DNA of 64,000 nucleotides from CAVTWJ01 sp964525605 (lineage in GTDB: Bacteria; Oederibacteriota; Muellerivitia; Muellerivitales; Muellerivitaceae), in NCBI GenBank assembly GCA_964525605.1, contig CAZGKT010000004.1, forward strand, positions 84,838 through 148,837. The letters run 5' to 3'. The notes below the pieces were generated by a model. The model was not told the DNA's origin, did no database searches, and saw only the letters and a list, made by a program, of their open reading frames with translations. This document shows, piece by piece, positions 44,201 to 52,671 of this stretch. Position 1 is the stretch's first letter. Each line of letters opens with the position of its first letter. A program made the translations under genes and the position numbers.

Positions 44201-46282
44201 AGAGTCGCCCACGTTGGGACCGCCGTTGTTGAAGCTGGTCGCCGTGGTGAGGAAAGCGTAAAGCACGTAGGTACCGGAACTTGGCATGTTGAGGGTATAA
44301 CTCACCCCGCTAGAGGAAGGGGTGACCAAGGTCATGGCCGCCGTATTGCCCCCGATGGAAACCGCGGCTCCCACCATCACATTGAAGCCGGCGGTCGATT
44401 TGCCCCCTGTATAGGCCACCGACCCCGTGATTTGGTAAGGATCGGAAGTAGCAGTGGAAGTTTGGGTGGGCGTCGATGTCACCGTAGCCGTCAATGTATT
44501 GGTGTAGGAAAAAACAGGCGTGAGGGTGGGTGTCTGTGTGGGTGTTTGGGTATTCGAAAAAGTGGGGGAAGGGGTATTCGTACCGCCCACCCATAGATAG
44601 GCGTCGGTAATGGTAATGGGAATGGAAGAGGGATTCACACTTGTGCTGAAGGGTCCCACCACGGTCCAGGGGTCACCGGCCGTGCCAAAGGTACCACCCA
44701 CACCGCTCAAGTCGTACCAGGCCAAAAGATAGTAACTACCAGGGCCAGGCTGGGGCGAACAAAGGAAACCCCCACAATTGATGTAATAAGCCCCGCTGTT
44801 CGTGGATCTCGACCCGCTGAAATGTTGGATGCTGTATTCACTCGTGCCTTCGGTCGTAGACACATAAACCTGACGGCTTGTATTTACGGTCCCCAATGAC
44901 CCACTATAAGTCACGTTCCCCATGTAACCCTGCATCTGGCCGTACGCATTGGAGAAACTCAGGTTCGTCACGGCTGCTCCGGTTACGTTGATCAAGCCTC
45001 CCAATCCGTTGGGGCCTGTCCCGCAACCTGTTCCATCGGCGTTCGCAATATAACTGCCAATTAAATAATCATTCCCAGGGGCGTAGCCGTCGAAATTACT
45101 AGTCACCGCCATACTGGCGTTGGCCACATATTCTTCACTGACGTAATAGTTCCCCGAGGTGGTCAAGCCCAGGTAATAGTTTCCCCCGTTAGAGTTGACA
45201 AAGGAATCCGCGACCTGGTTGCCTGAGCTATTGAAGGCTCGGACGATGATGGAGTTCGTGGAACTGACCGTCCCCGCCGAATAATTGACGGTCCCCGAGA
45301 TACTGTAGGGCATTGTGGTTAGGACGATCGTCACAGTGGGCGTGACTGTTGACGTTAGGGTGGAGGTATTGGTCAAGGTCAACGTGGGGGTCTGGGTGCT
45401 GGTTGTCGTACTGGTCACGGTGGGGGTGTTGGTAGATATCGTGGTGGATGTCCCGGTGAACGCGGGCGTTTGAGTTTGGGTTACTGTCGGCGTCGTGGTA
45501 GCTGTAAACGTCACGCACGATGTCACCGTAAAGGTCGTCGTGACCGTAGAAGTATAAGTTTGGGTTTGAGTACGCGTGAAGGTAGGGGTTTGGGTTTGGC
45601 TGAAAGTTGGAGTGTTGGTGGGGGTGTTGGTAGAAGTCACCGTGGGCGTTGCAGTTTGAGTAAAACTCGGGGTGCAGGTATTCGTAATCGTATGAGTGGG
45701 ACAGGAAGTGACAGTGGCCGTTTGGGTTCGCGTAGTCGTGCTGGTGACAGTGCCAGTATAGGTAGGGGTGGACGTGGAGGTGTGGGTCATCGTCAGGGTG
45801 TTGGTGGGGCTGGAAGTGAACGTGGCGGTATGGGTGGCGGTTTGGGTGTTCGTAAAAACAGACGTGAAAGTAGTGGTCGGAGTATTCGTGGGGGTCGAGG
45901 TTGCCGTGACGGTGGGGGTCACCGTGGGCGAGTAAGTGGGGGTAAAGGTGTTCGTGTTGACCGGAGTAAAGCTATTCGTGAAGGTATTGGTGATCGTGGG
46001 GGTGGAAGTGAGCGTCTTGGTGAGAGTGATCGTGGGGCTGCTCGTAGGAGTGAGGGTCACTGTGATCGTGGACGTGTTCGTAGGGGTGAGAGTACCTGTG
46101 GTTGTGGATGTGAACGTAACGGTCGGAAGTGTGCCGGTAGGCGTTATGGTGGACGTGAAGGTATTGGTAGGGCCGGAGGGAGCGGCTGGCGAGGTTGGAC
46201 TGCTTTTTCCACCGCAGGAAATGTAAAAAATGGATGGAAGAAATAAAAGCACAGCAGTAATAACCAGGTGTTTAGACTTCAT
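41267..46282 (-). CDS. giant Thr/Pro-rich surface lipoprotein with repeated modules
   Basis: 1671 residues. Lipoprotein signal with Cys23 (FYISCGG), then a mucin-like Thr/Ser/Pro tract to about residue 325. A beta-rich module (about 330-585) with GTVNYSAGTVSSTN, SPQPGPGSYYLLAWYD and DPWTVVGPFSTSV motifs recurs almost intact at about 865-1110. Further SISGTVNYS-type Ig-like modules and shorter T/P linkers lie between and after them. The T/P tracts are likely extended and may be O-glycosylated. It is probably an adhesin or cell-surface fibre. AGGAGGG precedes the ATG. No catalytic motif seen. Confidence 0.88.
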   Translation of the reverse strand: MKSKHLVITAVLLFLPSIFYISCGGKSSPTSPAAPSGPTNTFTSTITPTGTLPTVTFTSTTTGTLTPTNTSTITVTLTPTSSPTITLTKTLTSTPTITNTFTNSFTPVNTNTFTPTYSPTVTPTVTATSTPTNTPTTTFTSVFTNTQTATHTATFTSSPTNTLTMTHTSTSTPTYTGTVTSTTTRTQTATVTSCPTHTITNTCTPSFTQTATPTVTSTNTPTNTPTFSQTQTPTFTRTQTQTYTSTVTTTFTVTSCVTFTATTTPTVTQTQTPAFTGTSTTISTNTPTVTSTTTSTQTPTLTLTNTSTLTSTVTPTVTIVLTTMPYSISGTVNYSAGTVSSTNSIIVRAFNSSGNQVADSFVNSNGGNYYLGLTTSGNYYVSEEYVANASMAVTSNFDGYAPGNDYLIGSYIANADGTGCGTGPNGLGGLINVTGAAVTNLSFSNAYGQMQGYMGNVTYSGSLGTVNTSRQVYVSTTEGTSEYSIQHFSGSRSTNSGAYYINCGGFLCSPQPGPGSYYLLAWYDLSGVGGTFGTAGDPWTVVGPFSTSVNPSSIPITITDAYLWVGGTNTPSPTFSNTQTPTQTPTLTPVFSYTNTLTATVTSTPTQTSTATSDPYQITGSVAYTGGKSTAGFNVMVGAAVSIGGNTAAMTLVTPSSSGVSYTLNMPSSGTYVLYAFLTTATSFNNGGPNVGDSYTIYNGQTLIGTPTSISLSGVTLINLSFNDTNFIPGVSGSVNFTGSNPVNGNNQLFVQGYSDSGYTSPLAGGGGHGVTVNGGTYKVLNLTGVSPIYLQAYYSANGSGSLSACDPVTNLSSLSGGNSAVTNQGVTISGTNLYNCGTYSLSGTVNYGPGGVSSTDPILVRAVTCQGTSGPCGMAASDYVTSNGGGYSLNLPTGGAYYVTEEYVGNPSMFNLSAGMGWSGQISYAIGSEVANSDGTCCGSGPNGLGTPITINGNAVTNLSFSNTCGQMQGYTGTVNYTGSMGSISDNNRVWVATTDGVTENSFQHESGGWQTNDATYYLNVGGYVCSPQPGPGSYYLMAWYDKNGAGCCNGTAGDPWTVVGPFSSSVSPSSIPISFDDSNIWFVGTSTPSYTATPDPTDTPTVDPTYTPTPDPTDTPTITLTPVFSYTNTETSTITLSPTNTCTPTITISATSTVTPTISPTPSPTGVYLTGSVNYSGSVGTVSGTNPVGVEVYTNSSLIKGNGGVSIAAAATITSNGGGFNLLLPGTGTYYVLVQYDSYGNGVNNVDQGGPLPGEPYAIAYGMGNTTYEIPAPAVNVGSGSTNLGTINLNDQNVAEGITGPVSYTGGGVSSSNSIHLLAYQSGTSYGTLVTDNTVKSNGATFYLTLLNGNNNSENFDLAVFYDSVGNASIQSTPTSGEPVTYINNLPTTVAAGNPVSYPVTFSNTVSGYSSPLTVGVSESSYALSGTNQLGVLVANNFGGGGYMSAEVQNSNQPFVFNDAPSGNVYVGVFYGISGIGYTPGYIASGSNNKGGFNPNVGDIYQFYGFNGTTSGSTNNTEACFANLSSLGGGPNVAIPAGGVSLNAIFPYSTSTPCTFTGVAGTFSVTDGTIDSNHQVYIELFPATSNVLDTSHGANNNQFSSAGTYNELDIPLLSYGEPQEGLVAWWDKNAEGALQCGSGNQYNCPRSDDSSVTYFFPIGTVNNQTLNLN
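43010..45310 (-). repeat. two copies of a ~250-residue module inside the giant lipoprotein
   Basis: Encoded by about 44570-45310 and 43010-43760. Both carry SGTVNY, YYV(S/T)EEYV, CSPQPGPGSYYL and GTAGDPWTVVGPFS in the same order. Internal duplication of a domain array. Confidence 0.8.
45330..46215 (-). repeat. low-complexity Thr/Ser/Pro codon tract
   Basis: Encodes the long T/P tract of the giant lipoprotein. Synonymous codons vary between repeats, so the protein composition, not the DNA repeat, seems selected. The opposite strand has a long spurious Gly-rich reading frame. Confidence 0.8.
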
Positions 46283-46431
46283 AAGCCCTCCTAACGAGCA
46301 GACAAAATAGACTTATATGATGAAGAGGGTTTAACGTAACGCCCTATGATTCTTGTCATGTACAAGGGTTAAATTGGTGTGAATGGATATTCGTGGAAAT
46401 ACAAAGAAAACCAAAGGATATGAGACAGGAT

Positions 46432-46887
46432 TTAAACTGCGGGAGGAAAAGCCTTGGATTTTTTCTTCAACTGGTAATAGGAATGCCAGAGGCTGAAGAT
46501 GAGCAAAACACCCGCCTCAATGCTTACCAGGGGATTTAACTGGAGGCCGGGAAACATCGGGTAAAGAAACCCGTCAAAGATGCCAATCACAAATCCTCCA
46601 AACAACAGGTCCACCATCACACCGGTCAAATATTGCACCCACCATTTGAGCCCGGTGGAAGATTCCACCACCTTGAGGTAAAACCAGGCGAAGCCCACAA
46701 AAAATCCCCCGATGAGGATCACCCATAAAGCCAGATGCAGCAGACCCGGCACCCCGTGCTTTTTAAAAATCGGAACTCCCACGGCCAAGACGAAGATTAA
46801 AAAGACGATAAGAACGGGAATTTCGTAAAGGATTCCCCTTTCATCGCGGAGGATTTTAAAAAAACGGCTGTTTGATCCAAGTCTCAT
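46432..46887 (-). CDS. four-helix membrane protein of unknown function
   Basis: 151 residues, with about four membrane helices (VLIVFLIFVLAVGVPIF and others). N- and C-termini are basic, ending KKKSKAFPPAV. AAGGATATCC before the ATG. Not recognised. Confidence 0.65.
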   Translation of the reverse strand: MRLGSNSRFFKILRDERGILYEIPVLIVFLIFVLAVGVPIFKKHGVPGLLHLALWVILIGGFFVGFAWFYLKVVESSTGLKWWVQYLTGVMVDLLFGGFVIGIFDGFLYPMFPGLQLNPLVSIEAGVLLIFSLWHSYYQLKKKSKAFPPAV

Positions 46888-47372
46888 GGATATCCTTGGT
46901 CGATCGTCTTTAAGAAAATTATAGGAAAGACCTTTTGACCGGAGACAGTGAATTCCATTCCAGTTTTTAGTTGGAGAAATACCTACAAAGAAATCTATTT
47001 ACGAAATCGGGGTGGCTGGTTTCAATGCCGGGTTTTTCCCGGCTTCCCTTCCCGCCTTTTTGGTTAACATCATTTATCGTGAAGTTCACAATCCTTTTTT
47101 GTCGAAATCAACAAACGCACGAAAAAGAACTTTTTCGATCTCTTCCCGAGTAAAAATGGGCTTTCTTAAGGAAATTATATCGGTCTCAACCTCCATTTTG
47201 TTCCCTTCAATCGTTTTTATTACAAAAATTTCACCTACACGACATGGAGCCGGGTCATCCCCTCCCACAAAATTGTCCGCAAACAAATTCTTAACGTGGG
47301 AATTACAAGGTTAATCGTGGCACAAGGATTGCTTTGTTCGTTGATGCGATCAAAAAAGAAAAGAGGGACATC
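46888..47372. other. intergenic region
   Basis: Apart from the possible small frame at 47086, no coding sequence or terminator is seen. Confidence 0.5.
47086..47286 (-). CDS. possible small protein
   Basis: A 66-codon frame whose product (VGEIFVIKTIEGNKMEVETD and REEIEKVLFRAFVDFDKKGL) looks protein-like. The start is a TTG without a clear ribosome site; an ATG within it, after AAGGGAAC, would give 37 residues. It lies alone in a 485-bp gap. Confidence 0.35.
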   Translation of the reverse strand: MFADNFVGGDDPAPCRVGEIFVIKTIEGNKMEVETDIISLRKPIFTREEIEKVLFRAFVDFDKKGL

Positions 47373-48638
47373 ATGAGTGGAAAAAAGAATCAGACCGAGT
47401 CCCGGGATTTGACGGCTCAAGCTTTTAACATTCTGGAACAAAATAGCGCCGTTTCCCTATTCGAACCTGTTTTTTCAGTTCACAAGATGGGAGTGGTGGG
47501 TCTGGAAGCCGTAGGCCGGGCGGTAGACCCCGAAAACCTGCGCATGATTGCGCCCCCGGAACTTTTCAGGGACATGGACGAAGAAGATTTCTTTATTAAG
47601 CTGGGATTGGACCGGCTCTTCCGCTCCAAGGGACTGGAGTCCTTCGTTCCCTTCCAGGCCCGCACTCCACGCCTTTTGCTTTTTCTCGACATCGAACCCT
47701 CCGTTCTCGAGGAAAACACCGTGGGTAGCGGCCATTTCCGCCGCCAGGTGGCGGATTACGGCACTGATCCCCAACAAGTAATCGTACAAATTCCCCTCGT
47801 GGGAAAATTGAACATTCCTTTGGTGTCCCAATTCATCCACCTCCAGCGCGAACACCATTTCTTGGTGGGATTGAAAAAAATGGATGCCAGCCCCGCAAAG
47901 TTGGAAGCCATGCTGCGTTTCAAACCGGATCTGATCCAACTGGAGGATTCGCTCTCCCGGGGACTCTCCCGCGACAATAAAAGGCAGGGGCTTTTCCGCA
48001 AAATCACCCGCAAGGCCCATGCCCTGGGCGTGGTCGTGATGTCCGGAAACCTGGATAACGAAGAAGACGCCCTGGCGGCCCTCGAACTGGGCGCCGACCT
48101 GTTACAGGGAAGCTATTTCTCGCACAACCGTCGTTCCAGCCTGCTCCTCACGCTGAACCGCAGGGCGCGGATGATGTTTCTCGCTTCCCGTTACCTGCGC
48201 CGTCAGGCCCAGCGGGTCCGCCGGGATCGGGACCAGCGCAAACGCTGTGAGCGGCTCTCGTCCGCCGTTTTCTTCCGCATCGAATCGTCCCATTCCATGG
48301 ACCCCGGTTCCCTCTTCCCGCTTTTGGCCAGGGATTACCCCGCCCTGGAATGTCTCTGGGTTCTGGATGAAGAGGGTATCCAACAGGGGTCCGTCCACTG
48401 CAATGAGGTGTTGATTCCCGAACGGAAAAGGTTCTTGTTTCAGCCAACCCCGGCCGAATCGGACCATTCGTTCCAGGAATACTTTTATTCGTTGGAGAAC
48501 CAGTCCGGCCCCTTGGTGACCGAACCCAGGCTATCAATGAATTCGGGCCAGCTATGCGTGACAGCCTCCAAAAGGGTGACGGACTCCAGCGGCGAAAGCC
48601 GGATCCTCTGTCTGGACTTGAATTTGTCCAAGATTTAA
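47373..48638 (+). CDS. degenerate EAL-domain protein
   Basis: 421 residues from ATG 47373 after GAGGG. Residues about 20-260 follow the EAL fold (FEPVFSVHKMGVVGLEAVGR, FLDIEPSVLEEN, DLLQGSYF). The catalytic EAL motif reads EAV and the DDFG metal loop reads KKMDAS, so c-di-GMP hydrolysis is not expected. The C-terminal 140 residues have an alpha/beta, Cache-like pattern (SVHCNEVLIPERKRFLF). It may bind c-di-GMP or a protein partner as a sensor. It is followed closely by the HtrA-like gene. Confidence 0.8.
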   Translation: MSGKKNQTESRDLTAQAFNILEQNSAVSLFEPVFSVHKMGVVGLEAVGRAVDPENLRMIAPPELFRDMDEEDFFIKLGLDRLFRSKGLESFVPFQARTPRLLLFLDIEPSVLEENTVGSGHFRRQVADYGTDPQQVIVQIPLVGKLNIPLVSQFIHLQREHHFLVGLKKMDASPAKLEAMLRFKPDLIQLEDSLSRGLSRDNKRQGLFRKITRKAHALGVVVMSGNLDNEEDALAALELGADLLQGSYFSHNRRSSLLLTLNRRARMMFLASRYLRRQAQRVRRDRDQRKRCERLSSAVFFRIESSHSMDPGSLFPLLARDYPALECLWVLDEEGIQQGSVHCNEVLIPERKRFLFQPTPAESDHSFQEYFYSLENQSGPLVTEPRLSMNSGQLCVTASKRVTDSSGESRILCLDLNLSKI

Positions 48639-48659
48639 AAAAGGGTCCGCCCAAAGGCC

Positions 48660-49769
48660 TTGAAATCGGGGGCCATTCTTCGCATTCATTCGAAGATGAA
48701 AACCGATCGAAGGGTCAACCCGCCACCGCCCGAATTATTATTTTTAGACTTTTCCGGACGCAACCCTGGGCCCGCGTCCCCGCCACCCTTCGACCACGAG
48801 GGGCCGTTGGACGCTTATTCTAGCGCCGTCATTGAAGCTTCCGAGAGGGTCAGCCCTTCGGTGGTCAATATTGATGTGTACCGGAAAGAGGAGCGTTGGG
48901 GCGACCGAGATCATTCCCTTCGCAAGGCGGGAAGCGGGTCCGGTTTCTTTTTTACTCCCGACGGATTCCTATTGACCAACAGCCACGTGGTTCAAAACGC
49001 GAGGGAAATGGAAGTCACCCTTTTGGACGGGCAAAGCCTCAAGGCCCGCCTCATCGGCGAGGATCCCGACTCCGACCTAGCCGTGATCCGCGTGGACGCC
49101 TCGGGGTTCAAACCGGCAGCCTTGGCGGCGTCCCACGCCCTGCGCGTGGGCCAATTGGTCGTGGCAATCGGCAGTCCCCTGGGGTTCCAGACCACGGTGA
49201 CGGCGGGGGTGGTTTCGGCCTTGGGACGATCGCTCCGCTCCCAATCAGGCCGGCTGATTGACAACATCATTCAGACCGACGCGGCCCTGAACCCCGGAAA
49301 TTCCGGGGGGCCGCTGGTCAACTCCCGGGGCGAGGTCGTCGGGGTCAATACCGCCACCATCCCCTCGGCGCAGGGCCTTTGTTTCGCGATCGGAATCGGC
49401 ACGGCCCAAAGGGTCGCCATGCAATTGATGAAGCACGGCAAGGTCCGCCGGGGTTACCTGGGAATCGGGGGCCAAAATATCCCCCTACCCCGGAATATCG
49501 TCCGTCATTTTGACCTGTCCGCGGAAAAGGGCGTACTCATCGTCGCCGTGGAAGAAAACAGCCCCGCGCAAAGGGCTTCCCTGCGCGAAGGGGATGTGCT
49601 GGTGGAATTCGAGGGGCATCCGGTGGAAAGCATGGATGATCTGCATCGATTTCTGACGGACGAACCCATGGGCGGGGTCCGGTCCTTGACCCTCATCCGA
49701 AAAACCATCAAGTTAGACCTCAAAATTATTCCTGAAGAATTTTCAGGACGCGCCAACCTTCCTCAATAA
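48660..49769 (+). CDS. HtrA/DegP-like serine protease (S1C)
   Basis: 369 residues from 48660 (TTG); the ATG at 48696 is an alternative. Triad: His in LTNSHVV, Asp in DSDLAVI and Ser in LNPGNSGGPLVN. A single PDZ domain follows (about 280-360, GVLIVAVEENSPAQRASLRE). It lacks an obvious signal peptide, with a hydrophilic N-terminus, so it may be cytoplasmic or its true start may lie elsewhere. Family members degrade misfolded proteins. 21 bp after the EAL gene. Confidence 0.9.
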   Translation: MKSGAILRIHSKMKTDRRVNPPPPELLFLDFSGRNPGPASPPPFDHEGPLDAYSSAVIEASERVSPSVVNIDVYRKEERWGDRDHSLRKAGSGSGFFFTPDGFLLTNSHVVQNAREMEVTLLDGQSLKARLIGEDPDSDLAVIRVDASGFKPAALAASHALRVGQLVVAIGSPLGFQTTVTAGVVSALGRSLRSQSGRLIDNIIQTDAALNPGNSGGPLVNSRGEVVGVNTATIPSAQGLCFAIGIGTAQRVAMQLMKHGKVRRGYLGIGGQNIPLPRNIVRHFDLSAEKGVLIVAVEENSPAQRASLREGDVLVEFEGHPVESMDDLHRFLTDEPMGGVRSLTLIRKTIKLDLKIIPEEFSGRANLPQ

Positions 49770-49887
49770 GGGAAATTATCTGCCCATATTGCTTTGCGAC
49801 CAAAAGTCCTCAAAATAAGATTTTACCCGGTGATCATGCCAACGGTTCTCCGGCCCTCATCCCTTATCCGTAAAAAAGGATCTTCCC

Positions 49888-50409
49888 ATGACGACTCAAA
49901 AGAAAAAAATAGCTCTCCTGATCGGTAAGGATTTCGAGGATATGGAAGTGATGTATCCCTACTACCGGCTCCTCGAGGCGGGGTTTCAGGTGGACGTAAT
50001 CGGGGAAGACCCTGCCGGCACGAAGTACATTGGAAAAAATGGTTACCCCATCGTTTCCACATTGGAAATTTCCAAGGCCCGATCGAGGACCTACTCGGGC
50101 TTAGTGGCCCCCGGAGGCTGGGCGCCCGATAAACTAAGGCGGAATCCGAAGATTTTAAAACTCGTCGCCGAGATCGATCATGAAGGCGGCGTCATCGCCT
50201 CGATCTGCCATGGACCCTGGATCTTAATTTCTGCGGGCGTGGTGAAGGGAAAGAAAACCACCTCGACCCCGGCCTTAAGGGATGACTTGATGAACGCGGG
50301 AGCCGAATGGACGGACCGGGAAGTGGTCGTGGATGGCCGCATGGTCACCAGCCGCAAACCCGACGATCTACCGGCCTTTATGCGGGAAATGTTGAAACTA
50401 TTCGTCTAA
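49888..50409 (+). CDS. PfpI/DJ-1-family protein
   Basis: 173 residues. The nucleophile elbow cysteine is in ASICHGPWILI and the conserved Glu in FEDMEVMYPYYRL, as in PfpI/YhbO. Family members are linked to protein or DNA deglycation and stress protection; the reported activities remain debated. AAGGA precedes the ATG. Cytoplasmic. Confidence 0.92.
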   Translation: MTTQKKKIALLIGKDFEDMEVMYPYYRLLEAGFQVDVIGEDPAGTKYIGKNGYPIVSTLEISKARSRTYSGLVAPGGWAPDKLRRNPKILKLVAEIDHEGGVIASICHGPWILISAGVVKGKKTTSTPALRDDLMNAGAEWTDREVVVDGRMVTSRKPDDLPAFMREMLKLFV

Positions 50410-50473
50410 AAATATTAAAACCCCGTCCCCGTTTAAATGAAAGCTTTCAGATAGATTCCTCGAAAAGCCCCCC

Positions 50474-50824
50474 TCAATATTCCCTAACGGCATCTTGCTC
50501 GGTTTTAAATAGGGGGAACATCTTCTGCAGGTCTAAAAGGTCCACGACCTTATCAAATTCAGGGTTGTCCCCGGCAATCTTGATGTCACCCCTGTTTTTC
50601 CTGACTTCCTTGATGCTTCCCAAAAGCACCCCGATGCCAGCGCTTGAAATGTAGGTAAGTTTTTCCAAATTGAGGACAATTTTGAATTGCTTCTTCCGGA
50701 TAAGTTCCTGGAATGCGTCGTCGAAGGCTCCGGACGTGTTAAGATCCAATACGCCCGCCACATCCACCACACAAACCGATGTATTGCCCGCGGCTGTTCT
50801 GGTCTTAATGATGAAGTCGCTCAC
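50474..50824 (-). CDS. STAS-domain anti-sigma-factor antagonist
   Basis: 116 residues from GTG 50824 after GGGGAGG. The STAS fold has DVAGVLDLNTSGAFDDAFQE and the phosphorylatable serine in YISSAGIGVLLG, as in SpoIIAA. When unphosphorylated it would bind and remove an anti-sigma kinase. No partner kinase gene adjoins, so the circuit lies elsewhere. Confidence 0.9.
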   Translation of the reverse strand: MSDFIIKTRTAAGNTSVCVVDVAGVLDLNTSGAFDDAFQELIRKKQFKIVLNLEKLTYISSAGIGVLLGSIKEVRKNRGDIKIAGDNPEFDKVVDLLDLQKMFPLFKTEQDAVREY

Positions 50825-50934
50825 GGTTTTTTGCCTCCCCTGAATGAAAAGTAAGGATGATGCCTGGTCGTAACTTCAAAATAGCTTTCCTGACTGCAAT
50901 CGTTGGCGGGTACGGCACAGGGTGTCATTAACTT

Positions 50935-51207
50935 TTATTCCTTTTCCCCAAATTGGTTGAGAAACAAATTTTGGATCACTTCCTGCGCCTTCAGAGCGTC
51001 CTCCCCGTCGAAGACCAGCGTCACCTCGGAGCCGTAGCCGGCCGCCAGGGCGATCAGGTTAAGGAGGCTTTTACCATCCGCCTGCTGGTATCCCTTGCGA
51101 ATGAGAACCCGGCATTTGAACTTCGAGGAGGCCGACACCAACTGGGCGGCGGCACGTAAATGAAGGCCCAGACGATTGAGAATCTTCACTTTGCGTATGA
51201 CTTCCAA
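50935..51207 (-). CDS. ptsH: HPr-family phosphocarrier protein
   Basis: 90 residues from a TTG start after AGGAGGG. The active-site histidine is in LGLHLRAAA and the regulatory serine site in DGKSLLNLIALAA, so it could take phosphate from both EI and HPr kinase. It may serve the sugar phosphotransferase system or only regulation; no EI or permease gene is near. Confidence 0.92.
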   Translation of the reverse strand: MEVIRKVKILNRLGLHLRAAAQLVSASSKFKCRVLIRKGYQQADGKSLLNLIALAAGYGSEVTLVFDGEDALKAQEVIQNLFLNQFGEKE

Positions 51208-51543
51208 GGTTGCCCTCCTTTGAAACCAAGGTGATCGGAAATAATTCGGCGAATAAAAACATTTCCACCGAAAGATAAAAGTTATAGGGTTGAATTTTTT
51301 TAGGAGTCCAGTGAGTTCAGGCGCCGGAGACGGGAAACAATTCGTACATCAACAAATTTATTTCTACGAGACTATTTTAAAACTTTTTTGACCCGCATGA
51401 ATGATCAAAATTCAAAAAAGTGGGTTTTCCATTTACCCAATTTGAGTATTTATTGCCCCCGCGACAGGATATTTATTAGATACAAATATTTAGGGTGTTA
51501 GGGTTGATCCTTCGACAAATTCAGGCCACCCCACTTCGACTAT
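51208..51543. other. intergenic region with conserved motif
   Basis: No coding sequence supported. Holds the near-palindrome TACCCAATTTGAGTA (51434-51448), almost identical to one at 59489. Confidence 0.45.
51434..51448. promoter_or_regulatory. conserved near-palindrome, copy 1
   Basis: TACCCAA-T-TTGAGTA, arms of 7 with one mismatch. The surrounding 20 bases match the copy at 59485-59504 at 18 positions. Possible regulator site; identity unknown. Confidence 0.4.
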
Positions 51544-52505
51544 TTAATTCAATGTCTGGTGAAAACGCTTGGAGGCGATGCCGATCGCGAAAATGCCCAT
51601 GATCACCAAGGCGCCCGCGTTGAAAGCCACCACTTGGAGATCCCCGCCCTTGAGCATAATGTTTCGAAGCAAGTTCACGAAATACATGATGGGGTCGAAG
51701 TAGGCGCAGTATTTCAAAAGCCAGGGCATATTCTCCACCGGATAGAGCACCCCGGAGAGCTGGATAGCCGGGAAGATGAACAAGAACCCCGCCATGGAAG
51801 ACTGTTGCAGGTTCTTCACGAAGGTCGAAAGCAGGATCCCCAGTGCCACGGCATTGCACATAAAGATGAGGGCGCAAAGCATCANNNNNNNNNNNNNNNN
51901 NNNNNNNNNNNNNNNNNNNNNNNNNNNNNNNNNNNNNNNNNNNNNNNNNNNNNNNNNNNNNNNNNNNNNNNNNNNNNNNNNNNNACCGAGGTCACCATTT
52001 CGGGGTTGTAGAGGTAGCGCACCACGAACCGTACCGGCGGGTTCTGCTTTGCCTCGGGAAAAACCTCGGCCAGCACCTGGCTCAGGGTGGCCTGGGTGTA
52101 GCTTTCGATGGCCTCGGCCTTGGTGATGTTGCTGGAATCAATCAAAAGCTGAAGGTCCGCGCCTCCCCGGCCGATCGCACGGGTCACGCCTTTTTCAGGC
52201 GCCACCAACACCGCGTCGGCCAGACCCGATTGGATCCACCGGAAAGGATCGGTTCCCTGCAGGCCCTTGGCCGGAATAAACCACTGGGAACTGTAGCACC
52301 TTTCCACGACCCGGCGCGTAATCGTGTCGTTGGGCTCGTACTGGGCCGCCAGCTTGATGTTGCGGGTCTCGGTCGAAATGGCCACGCCAAAGACTGTCAT
52401 TTGTATCACGGGCATGACGAAAAGCATGATGCGCATGCGCTTGTCACGCAGGGTCTGCACCAGTTCCTTTTTGAAAAAGCCCATGACCGTTTGGTTCAGT
52501 TTCAC
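51544..52505 (-). CDS. ABC-2-type transporter permease (YbhS/YbhR-like), interrupted by gap
   Basis: Starts with GTG 52505 after GGGGG. The N-terminal helix and large periplasmic loop (MKLNQTVMGFFKKELVQ, LYNPEMVTS) precede the 100-N gap at 51885-51984. After it come the last membrane helices (GFLFIFPAIQLSGVLYPVENMP). The two parts sum to about 280 residues against about 370 in family members, so roughly 80-90 codons, including the VRE-GT-E-L-TP segment, fall in the gap. It is not necessarily a pseudogene: the gap is assembly. Partner of the permease at 52672. Confidence 0.88.
51885..51984. other. 100-N scaffold gap
   Basis: Exactly 100 unknown bases, the usual placeholder for a gap of unknown length. 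Spans inside the permease gene. Confidence 0.98.
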
Positions 52506-52519
52506 AGAAATACCCCCTG

Positions 52520-52636
52520 CCAACACGAAGCCGCAAAGCCTCTAAGAACAACTGAACAAGAAATCTTTAGCCTGAGATTAAAATCAATAAAACTTTTTGA
52601 TTTGTCTTTCTTCGCGGCTTCGTGACTTTCTGTTGG
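52520..52636. repeat. intergenic inverted repeat, CACGAAG family, element A
   Basis: Arms CCAACACGAAGCCGCAAAG (from 52520) and a complementary strand ending CTTTCTGTTGG (to 52636) form an imperfect 29-base stem. It lies between the two permease genes and resembles element B. Confidence 0.75.
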
Positions 52637-52671
52637 TTGTTTGTTCCATTCGTTTCGTGCTTTTATTCTTT

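Noticed and set aside
45470..46246. 258-codon Gly/Arg/Ser-rich frame opposite the giant lipoprotein
   Set aside because: A product of the low-complexity T/S/P codons read backwards.
41267..46282. CRISPR-like or tandem DNA repeats in the T/P tract
   Set aside because: No constant repeat and spacer lengths; similarity comes from codon composition.
51408..51510. 34-codon frame starting ATGAATGATC
   Set aside because: No ribosome site and no conservation evidence.
51559..52126. Plus-strand frames running through the N gap
   Set aside because: They are artefacts of translating unknown bases, opposite a permease gene.
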